Below, piece after piece: positions 57,704 to 64,000 of a DNA stretch of 64,000 nt. Every line of letters begins with the position of its first letter. The stretch's first letter is position 1. Source of the DNA: JALZVT01 sp964611345 (GTDB lineage Bacteria; Pseudomonadota; Gammaproteobacteria; Pseudomonadales; Azotimanducaceae); the NCBI GenBank assembly GCA_964611345.1, contig CAZSYU010000001.1, forward strand, positions 62,001 to 126,000, given 5' to 3'. Both the position numbers and the translations under genes were made by a program. Under the pieces are notes generated by a model. It made no database searches. It worked only from the letters and a program-made list of their open reading frames with translations, and was not told the origin of the DNA.

Positions 57704-59695
57704 TTACCCTTCGATCACCGCCAGTTGTAAATTCTCCTCAACAGAATCGCCAACATTCACGGCTAAGCTAGTAATCGTGCCGGTCTTGTCGGCCACAATT
57801 TTGTGCTCCATCTTCATGGCTTCCATCACTACCAGCGTGTCGCCGGCCTGCACCCGGTCGCCTACCTTTGCCAGCACGGCGACCACGTTGCCGGGCATAG
57901 GCGCGCTCATACCGCTGTTACTCCCTCCGGTGCCGGGCGTTTGATAGTCGGGTTCGATCTTAAGACTGTAAGTTGTGCCTTCGAGAAACAGAGTGAGTAG
58001 CTCGGCCGTGCAGCAGTAGCCGACTGTAGCGCTCCGACCCGCACTTCTATAATGCAGTTGTTCGGTGTCTGCGTGCAGCACTTCAAATGTTTGGGCCGCT
58101 GCGCCATTTACTGACACCTTAAAGTGCACTTGTTGGTTGGTTCTGGTGCGTTCCAGTTCTGCCACATAACGATCTTTGCCGGCCGCTAATGCGATGCGGA
58201 GCCGTTCGCCAGTCAAGGAGCGAAAACCTCCGCTGCTGCACCAGGGAGAATGTTCATCTGCATTGGCTGCGGCGAGCACTTGATACTGCGCGAGCGCGGC
58301 CAGTGCGATCACGGCCGCATCCACCTGCGGCAACTGGTCGAGCAAGTCATCCAGGTTGGCGTCAAGATATTGCGTATGCGCGGTTCCGCCAGTGAACTTC
58401 TGATCGCGCAGAAGCTGTTTTAAAAATGCGAGATTGGTAACCAGGCCGCTAATGCGGGTAGCGTTCAACGCTTGCAGCAGTCGGGTGATGGCAGCGTCGC
58501 GGTCAGCGCCCCAGGCCACGATTTTGGCGATCATGGGATCATAGTAAATACCAATGCTGTCGTGCTGCCGAACACCAGTTTCTATGCGCAAGTCGTGGCT
58601 TGCTTCTGCAGCAGGAAACTCCAGTTTATGCAGGGTGCCGGTCGCGGGTAGAAAACGCTTTGCCGGATTCTCGGCGTACAGTCGTGCTTCGACAGACCAA
58701 CCCCGGGTGTTGAGCTGATCCTGGGTTAATGGCAATACACCGCCGCTGGCAACGAGCAACTGCCATTCCACCAGATCAACACCGGTGATCATCTCCGTGA
58801 CCGGGTGTTCTACCTGCAGACGCGTGTTCATTTCCATGAAGTAAAAGTTTTGCTCTACATCCATAATGAATTCGACGGTGCCTGCGCCACGATAGTCAAC
58901 AGCCTTGGCCGCTGACACCGCCGCGTTCCCCATGGCAGCTCGCGTTTCCTGCGAGAGCCCAAACGCCGGCGCTTCTTCGATGACTTTTTGATGTCGGCGT
59001 TGCAGCGAGCAGTCGCGTTCAAACAGGTGCACCACATTGCCGTGATTATCGGCAAACACCTGAATTTCGACGTGTCGGGCATCGATCAGCATCTTCTCCA
59101 GCAAGATGCGGTCATCGCCAAAGGCTGCCTTGGCCTCGCGTCGTGCGGCTGCCAGATGACTGGCAAAATCCGTCGCGTTGTCCACCCGCCGCATGCCCTT
59201 GCCGCCGCCGCCAGCCGAGGCCTTGATCATGAGTGGGTAGCCGATGTCTGTGGCGGCTTTTGTGAGTGTGGCGTCGTCTTCGGTAGAACCGTGATAGCCA
59301 GGAATAAGCGGGACCGCTGCGCTTTCCATAAGCTGCTTGGAGGCCTGCTTTGACCCCATGGTTTCAATCGCTGAACCAGGTGGACCAATAAAAACCAGCC
59401 CGGCGTTATCGCACGCCTTGGCGAAGGCGGCATTTTCGGACAGGAAACCATAGCCGGGATGAATGCCCTCGGCGCCGGTTTGTTGTGCTGCTGCAATCAC
59501 CGCGTTGCTGTCGAGGTAGCTGTCGGTGGCGGGTGCCGCACCGATGTGAACGGCCTCATCCGCCATTTCGACATGCCGGGCGGTGTGATCAAAATCAGAG
59601 TACACCGCAACCGTTTTAACACCGAGCCGGCGCGCTGTATCGATAACGCGACAGGCAATCTCGCCCCGATTGGCAATAAGTATTTTCTTGAACAT
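57704..59695 (-). CDS. liuD: methylcrotonyl-CoA carboxylase, biotin-carrying alpha subunit
   Basis: A 663-residue biotin carboxylase plus carrier. ATP-grasp biotin carboxylase domain (~1-450): FKKILIANRGEIACRVIDTA, IMIKASAGGGGKGMRRV, HVEIQVFADNHGNVVHLFER and MNTRLQVEHPVTEMITGVDL. A middle BT domain and the C-terminal biotinyl domain follow, with the biotinylated Lys628 in VVMEAMKMEHKI. Together with the beta subunit (13 bp upstream gene) it carboxylates 3-methylcrotonyl-CoA. Acetyl- or propionyl-CoA carboxylase alpha subunits look alike, but the IVD-carboxyltransferase neighbours argue for leucine breakdown. Confidence 0.93.
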   Translation of the reverse strand: MFKKILIANRGEIACRVIDTARRLGVKTVAVYSDFDHTARHVEMADEAVHIGAAPATDSYLDSNAVIAAAQQTGAEGIHPGYGFLSENAAFAKACDNAGLVFIGPPGSAIETMGSKQASKQLMESAAVPLIPGYHGSTEDDATLTKAATDIGYPLMIKASAGGGGKGMRRVDNATDFASHLAAARREAKAAFGDDRILLEKMLIDARHVEIQVFADNHGNVVHLFERDCSLQRRHQKVIEEAPAFGLSQETRAAMGNAAVSAAKAVDYRGAGTVEFIMDVEQNFYFMEMNTRLQVEHPVTEMITGVDLVEWQLLVASGGVLPLTQDQLNTRGWSVEARLYAENPAKRFLPATGTLHKLEFPAAEASHDLRIETGVRQHDSIGIYYDPMIAKIVAWGADRDAAITRLLQALNATRISGLVTNLAFLKQLLRDQKFTGGTAHTQYLDANLDDLLDQLPQVDAAVIALAALAQYQVLAAANADEHSPWCSSGGFRSLTGERLRIALAAGKDRYVAELERTRTNQQVHFKVSVNGAAAQTFEVLHADTEQLHYRSAGRSATVGYCCTAELLTLFLEGTTYSLKIEPDYQTPGTGGSNSGMSAPMPGNVVAVLAKVGDRVQAGDTLVVMEAMKMEHKIVADKTGTITSLAVNVGDSVEENLQLAVIEG

Positions 59696-59708
59696 TCAAC
59701 TCATCTCG

Positions 59709-61319
59709 CTACATTCGGAATACGCCGAAGCGCGGGTCGGCGATGGGGGCGTTGGCGCACACTGACAAGCCAAGCGCCAGATACTGGCGAGTGTCGAGTG
59801 GGTCGATGACGCCATCGTCCCAGATGCGCGCCGAGGCGTAGTAGGGGTGACCTTGTTCTTCGTACTGCGCACGAATAGGTGCCATGAAGGCTTCCTGCTC
59901 GGCCACCGGCCAGTCTGTGCCTTGGGCTTCCAGTGCATCGCGCCGCACCTGGGCCAACACCTGGGCGGCCTGCTCGCCACCCATCACCGAAATGCGCGCG
60001 TTTGGCCACATCCACAAAAACCGCGGACTGTAGGCTCGCCCCGCCATGCCGTAGTTGCCTGCGCCGAAGCTGCCACCAATGATGACAGTGAGTTTGGGTA
60101 CGTTGGTTGAGGCTACCGCCGTGACTAGTTTGGCGCCGTCTTTGGCGATGCCTCCCGCCTCGTATTTTGATCCCACCATAAACCCGGTGATGTTCTGCAG
60201 CATGACCAGGGGGATTTTGCGCTGGCTGCACAACTCAATGAAGTGCGCGCCCTTTAGCGAAGACTCTGAAAACAGAATGCCGTTGTTGGCAACTATGCCA
60301 ACGGGATAGCCGTGAACACGGGCGAAGCCGCAGACAAGGGTTGAGCCATAGAGCGGTTTAAACTCATCAAAGGCGCTGTCGTCAACGATGCGACCGATGA
60401 TTTCGCGGACATCGAACGGTTGACGCGCGTCTACAGGCACAATGCCGTACAGGTCGGCGGGGTTGAGCTGCGGCGGTTGCGCCGGCTGCGCAATGATCGA
60501 TTTGCTGCGGGCTTCACGATTCAACCGGGCCACCGCTGCGCGCGCCAAATCGAGCGCGTGGGCGTCGTTTTCTGCGTAGTGATCGACCACGCCGGAAGTG
60601 CGGGCGTGCACATCAGCGCCACCGAGATCTTCGGCGTTAATGTCTTCGCCGGTGGCTGCCTTCACAAGCGGCGGACCGCCGAGAAAGATCGTGCCCTGAT
60701 TGCGTACGATGATCGCTTCATCGCTCATAGCCGGAACATAGGCGCCACCAGCGGTGCACGAGCCCATGACCACCGCAATCTGTGGAATGTTCCGCGAGCT
60801 CATCTGGGCCTGATTAAAAAAGATTCGACCGAAGTGCTCACGGTCGGGAAACACTTCATCCTGCTTTGGCAGGAATGCGCCTCCCGAGTCCACCAGATAG
60901 ACACAGGGCAGACAGTTTTCCAGGGCAATCTCTTGCGCTCGCAGGTGTTTTTTCACAGTAATAGGGAAGTAGGTGCCGCCCTTCACCGTCGCATCGTTTG
61001 CCACCACCACACATTCAATGCCATTGATGCGACCAATGCCCGTGATAATGCCAGCCGCGGCGATGTTGTCGTCGTACATGCCATGGGCGGCAAGTTGGGA
61101 GAACTCCATGAAGGCGGTGCCCGTGTCGAGCAGTCGTTCTATCCGATCGCGAGGTAGCAGTTTGCCGCGTTGAGTATGTCTGGTGCGAGAGGACTCGCTG
61201 CCGCCGCGAGCGGCCGTGGTGACCTGCTGCTGTAAGTCGTCAACCTGGGCTTGCATGTGCGCCTTGTTATCCTGGAACTCGGCACTTTTCGGCTGTAAGC
61301 GGCTAGTGATCGCGCTCAT
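59709..61319 (-). CDS. liuB: methylcrotonyl-CoA carboxylase, carboxyltransferase beta subunit
   Basis: A 536-residue carboxyltransferase. Crotonase-fold N- and C-domains: HTQRGKLLPRDRIERLLDTG, CVVVANDATVKGGTYFPITV, PCVYLVDSGGAFLPKQDEVF, and IAVVMGSCTAGGAYVPAMSD for carboxybiotin binding; the C-domain has GFARVHGYPVGIVANNGILF, FMVGSKYEAGGIAKDGAKLV and RISVMGGEQAAQVLA. The GSKYEAGGIAKDGAK segment is specific to MccB-type enzymes rather than propionyl-CoA carboxylase. It starts five bases after the IVD stop. The usual methylglutaconyl-CoA hydratase gene is not between it and the alpha subunit. Confidence 0.95.
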   Translation of the reverse strand: MSAITSRLQPKSAEFQDNKAHMQAQVDDLQQQVTTAARGGSESSRTRHTQRGKLLPRDRIERLLDTGTAFMEFSQLAAHGMYDDNIAAAGIITGIGRINGIECVVVANDATVKGGTYFPITVKKHLRAQEIALENCLPCVYLVDSGGAFLPKQDEVFPDREHFGRIFFNQAQMSSRNIPQIAVVMGSCTAGGAYVPAMSDEAIIVRNQGTIFLGGPPLVKAATGEDINAEDLGGADVHARTSGVVDHYAENDAHALDLARAAVARLNREARSKSIIAQPAQPPQLNPADLYGIVPVDARQPFDVREIIGRIVDDSAFDEFKPLYGSTLVCGFARVHGYPVGIVANNGILFSESSLKGAHFIELCSQRKIPLVMLQNITGFMVGSKYEAGGIAKDGAKLVTAVASTNVPKLTVIIGGSFGAGNYGMAGRAYSPRFLWMWPNARISVMGGEQAAQVLAQVRRDALEAQGTDWPVAEQEAFMAPIRAQYEEQGHPYYASARIWDDGVIDPLDTRQYLALGLSVCANAPIADPRFGVFRM

Positions 61320-61324
61320 AGGTG

Positions 61325-62476
61325 TTAATCCGTTTCCTTGAACAGTTCGCGGCCAATCAGCATCCGGCGAATCTCTGAGGTGCCTGCTCCAATCTCGTAA
61401 AGTTTGGCGTCGCGCAACAGGCGCCCGGTAGGGTAGTCGTTGATATAGCCGTTACCGCCGAGCAGTTGGATGGCATCGAGCGCCAGTTTGGTGGCTGCCT
61501 CTGCGGTGTAAAGAATAACGCCGGCCGCGTCAATTCGAGTGGTGACGCCCCGGTCAGCGGCACGTGCGACCTCATACAGATAGGCGCGCGATGCGTTCAT
61601 GGTGGTGTACATGTCTGCAACTTTGCCTTGCACCAGTTGAAACTCGCCGATCGCCTGACCGAACTGTTCGCGCTCGTGCACATAGGGCAGCACGGCGTCC
61701 ATGCTCGCCTGCATAATGCCAACGGGACCACCTGAGAGCACAAGACGTTCGTAGTCGAGACCACTCATTAGCACGGCAACGCCATCGTTGAGTTCGCCCA
61801 GCACATTTTCCCGAGGCACTTCGCAATCTTCGAAGATGAGTTCGCAGGTGTTGGAGCCGCGCATGCCCAGCTTGTCGAGCTTGTTGCCGGTGCTGAAGCC
61901 CGTAAAGGATTTCTCGATGAGAAAGGCGGTGATGCCGCGTGGTCCGGCGTCGGGTTCGGTCTTGGCGTAGACCACTAGCACATCTGCATCAGGGCCATTG
62001 GTAATCCACATTTTGCTGCCATTCAGCACATAGTGATCGCCTTTCAGCTCCGCCTTGAGTTTCATGCTGACAACGTCTGACCCTGCACCGGGTTCGCTCA
62101 TGGCAAGCGCGCCAATGTGCTCGCCACTGATTAGTTTGGGCAGGTATTGTTGCTTTTGTGCCTCGCTGCCGTTGCGATGTATCTGGTTGATGCAAAGGTT
62201 GGAGTGGGCCCCGTACGAGAGACCTACCGAGGCGCTCGCCCGGCTGATTTCTTCCATCGCAATGCTGTGTGCGAGATAACCCATGCCGGCGCCGCCATAG
62301 GCGGGATCTACCGTAATGCCCAGCAGGCCAAGCTCACCAAACTTAGGCCATAACTCAAGCGGAAACTCATTGTTTTTGTCGATCTGGGCGGCTTGTGGCG
62401 CGATTTCTGTCTGGGCAAATTCCGCGAGTGTATCGCGCAGCATCGAGGTAGTGTCATCGAGGTGAAAGTGCAGCAT
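61325..62476 (-). CDS. liuA: isovaleryl-CoA dehydrogenase
   Basis: A 383-residue ACAD for the third step of leucine catabolism. GLLGITVDPAYGGAGMGYLA, SVGLSYGAHSNLCINQIHRN, LAMSEPGAGSDVVSMKLKA and WITNGPDADVLVVYAKTEPD are close to known IVDs. The catalytic base is Glu243 in GLDYERLVLSGGPVG, the helix position used by isovaleryl-CoA dehydrogenase instead of the common C-terminal Glu. The end ASTSEIRR-like GAGTSEIRRMLIGRELF is normal. First gene of the IVD-MccB-MccA operon; divergent from the acyl-CoA synthetase (104 bp apart). No MerR-type LiuR gene is adjacent. Confidence 0.95.
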   Translation of the reverse strand: MLHFHLDDTTSMLRDTLAEFAQTEIAPQAAQIDKNNEFPLELWPKFGELGLLGITVDPAYGGAGMGYLAHSIAMEEISRASASVGLSYGAHSNLCINQIHRNGSEAQKQQYLPKLISGEHIGALAMSEPGAGSDVVSMKLKAELKGDHYVLNGSKMWITNGPDADVLVVYAKTEPDAGPRGITAFLIEKSFTGFSTGNKLDKLGMRGSNTCELIFEDCEVPRENVLGELNDGVAVLMSGLDYERLVLSGGPVGIMQASMDAVLPYVHEREQFGQAIGEFQLVQGKVADMYTTMNASRAYLYEVARAADRGVTTRIDAAGVILYTAEAATKLALDAIQLLGGNGYINDYPTGRLLRDAKLYEIGAGTSEIRRMLIGRELFKETD

Positions 62477-62580
62477 GGTCGTTCGCGCTCACGGGCAAAT
62501 AAATCGGAGTAATTTTACCACAGTGCGTGCTTAACGATTAAACTCAGCGCTGCAGTAATAACAGGCATTTGAGGCACAAT

Positions 62581-64000
62581 TTGAGCGGTAACTTTTTCGC
62601 AGATTTGCATGCAGTGTTCGATGAAAACGCATCTCGTCCATGCTTTATTTTTTCCCGCGGTGGCGGTTGGACTTTTGCGGACCTCGAGGGGCGCATCGGC
62701 CAGTCGGCGGGAGTGTTGTTGCGATCCGGCGTAAAGCCTGGCAACCGGGTGGTTGCGCAGGTCGAAAAATCTGCAGAGGCGATCGCGCTGTATCTCGCAT
62801 GCTTGCGAGTGGGTGCTGTCTATGTGCCGCTGAATACCGCCTATACCAGTGCCGAGGTGCAGTACTTTCTGGATGATGCCGATGCTGCGCTGTTCGTTTG
62901 TGATCCCGATGGGACCGACGTGGTCGCGGCGGGCACGCTCACCCTTGATGCCCGAGGCGAGGGCTCATTCACCCAGACGATTGCGCAAACAGAACCTTTC
63001 ACCGGCATAGTCGCGCGCTCGAAAAATGACGTGGCTGCGATTGTTTATACCTCGGGCACAACCGGTCGTTCCAAGGGTGCCATGTTGACCCATGAAAATT
63101 TGCGCACGAACGCCGTGGCACTTCGCGCTGCCTGGGGCTGGCAGGAGCGCGACGTGCTGCTGCATGCGTTGCCCATTTTTCATGTGCATGGGTTGTTCAT
63201 TGCTTTGCATTGCGCGCTACTGGGTGGCACCACAACCATCTTCATGCCGAAGTTCGATATGGAAGAATTGATGCTGTGGCTGCCGAGATCGACCGTGCTG
63301 ATGGGTGTACCCACGTTCTACACCCGGTTGCTTGGTAATGCGGAGTTTACTCGTGATACAGCCAAGGCAATTCGCGTCTTTATCAGTGGCTCTGCACCCT
63401 TAACCGAACAGACCTTTGCGGAGTTTGAAGCGCGTACGGGGCACAAGATTCTCGAGCGCTACGGCATGAGCGAAACCATTATTAACACCACTAATCCATT
63501 GGCTGGCGAACGGATTGCTGGCACGGTTGGCTTTGCTTTACCGGGCGTGGAAACACGGATTGCTGACGATGCTGGTAACGCCTTGGCTGCCGACGAAGTC
63601 GGCATGATTGAGGTGCGGGGGCAAAATGTTTTCGCGGGTTATTGGCAGATGCCCGACAAGACCGCCGAAGAGGTGCGCGCCGATGGCTGGTTTATTACCG
63701 GCGATCTGGGCACCCAGGGCAAAGATGGTCGATTGAGCATTGTGGGCCGCTCCAAAGATTTGATCATCAGTGGCGGCTATAACGTGTACCCCAAAGAGGT
63801 GGAGCAGGTGATCGACGAGTTGCCTGGGGTTGGTGAAAGTGCTGTGTTTGGCGTGCCGCACCCAGACTTTGGCGAGGCCGTAGTAGTGGCGATTGTGCCA
63901 GCGTCAGACGGTGCCGAGAACGTCAATATTGCTGTTTTGGATGCAGCTCTTGAAGGCAAGCTCGCACGCTTCAAGCAACCCCAGGTGGTGGTAACGCTTG
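62581..64000 (+). CDS. AMP-forming acyl-CoA synthetase, malonyl-CoA synthetase-like (3' end outside window)
   Basis: At least 473 residues; the frame runs off the right edge. TTG 62581 (SGNFFADLHAVFDE) is the best start, with GAGG seven bases before; no in-frame ATG lies near. The phosphate loop is AIVYTSGTTGRSKGAMLTHE (about 154-173). LPIFHVHGLFIALHCALLGG and FMPKFDMEEL are typical of MatB. ERYGMSETIINTTNPLAGER is motif A5, and DGWFITGDLGTQGKDGRLSI to GRSKDLIISGGYNVYPKEVE gives the hinge and A8. It would activate malonate or a methyl-branched relative. Divergent from the leucine operon, whose promoter region it shares. Confidence 0.9.
   Translation, partial: MSGNFFADLHAVFDENASRPCFIFSRGGGWTFADLEGRIGQSAGVLLRSGVKPGNRVVAQVEKSAEAIALYLACLRVGAVYVPLNTAYTSAEVQYFLDDADAALFVCDPDGTDVVAAGTLTLDARGEGSFTQTIAQTEPFTGIVARSKNDVAAIVYTSGTTGRSKGAMLTHENLRTNAVALRAAWGWQERDVLLHALPIFHVHGLFIALHCALLGGTTTIFMPKFDMEELMLWLPRSTVLMGVPTFYTRLLGNAEFTRDTAKAIRVFISGSAPLTEQTFAEFEARTGHKILERYGMSETIINTTNPLAGERIAGTVGFALPGVETRIADDAGNALAADEVGMIEVRGQNVFAGYWQMPDKTAEEVRADGWFITGDLGTQGKDGRLSIVGRSKDLIISGGYNVYPKEVEQVIDELPGVGESAVFGVPHPDFGEAVVVAIVPASDGAENVNIAVLDAALEGKLARFKQPQVVVTL

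Noticed and set aside
60420..61157. 245-residue plus-strand frame over the carboxyltransferase gene
   Set aside because: Shadow of the mccB coding frame; rich in His/Arg without domain structure.

Overview
The window carries about 60 protein-coding genes on both strands, with no rRNA, tRNA, insertion sequence, prophage or CRISPR array that I could see. Codon use is even and moderately GC-rich. Gene content suggests a free-living aerobic, probably marine, heterotrophic gammaproteobacterium: YhcB/ZapG, RsgA, DUF454/YbaN, a TctABC transporter, a CYP153-type P450, many acyl-CoA dehydrogenases and CoA transferases, and several Fe(II)/2-oxoglutarate enzymes. The lineage is inferred from gene content only. 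Both window ends cut genes: an ABC permease on the left and an AMP-forming acyl-CoA (malonyl-CoA-like) synthetase on the right.

Layout. 1-3.7 kb: TetR-controlled envelope operon (LolA-like lipoprotein-sorting protein and two FtsX-type permeases). 3.8-13 kb: 2OG oxygenase, DUF2855 protein, acyl-CoA dehydrogenase (ACAD), M48 and S8 peptidases, then a luciferase-like oxidoreductase with a two-gene ACAD pair. 13-19.5 kb: the most unusual locus, a tight minus-strand operon of LysR regulator, luciferase-like oxidoreductase, aromatic amino acid hydroxylase with ACT domain, and a reductive-dehalogenase-like corrinoid/Fe-S protein, with a zinc alcohol dehydrogenase diverging from it. 19.5-27.5 kb: MaoC-type hydratase pair, RsgA, PhyH dioxygenase, transaldolase, a lipoprotein methyltransferase-like protein, enoyl-CoA hydratase and ACAD. 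27.5-35 kb: WYL regulator, amidohydrolase plus Baeyer-Villiger-type monooxygenase, cytochrome c' plus cytochrome b, GST plus CYP153-like P450. 35-46 kb: CoA transferase-ureohydrolase-SDR operon, DUF5916/DUF3604 envelope pair, TctCBA transporter. 46-57 kb: PhyH, GGT-family hydrolase, and a five-gene operon (FadB-like, HMG-CoA lyase, CoA transferase, tandem YjbR, 2OG oxygenase). 57-62.5 kb: leucine catabolism genes for isovaleryl-CoA dehydrogenase and methylcrotonyl-CoA carboxylase.

How it works together. Most genes serve acyl-CoA and hydrophobic carbon catabolism: activation (CoA transferases, acyl-CoA synthetase), oxygenation (P450, BVMO, 2OG enzymes), dehydrogenation (five ACADs), hydration (MaoC, ECH, FadB), and the leucine branch to acetyl-CoA plus acetoacetate through IVD, MCC and HMG-CoA lyase. 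The strongest candidate for an undescribed system is the 13.0-18.4 kb operon. It places a cytosolic-type reductive dehalogenase homologue and an ACT-bearing phenylalanine/tyrosine-type hydroxylase in one transcription unit, which suggests breakdown of halogenated aromatic amino acids or related phenolics. This is inference and untested. Several regulatory repeats are visible: a tandem TetR-type operator at 3671-3708, a perfect palindrome before the WYL regulator at 27426-27449, three 13-bp direct repeats at 31529-31567, and a nested inverted repeat at 57641-57677.
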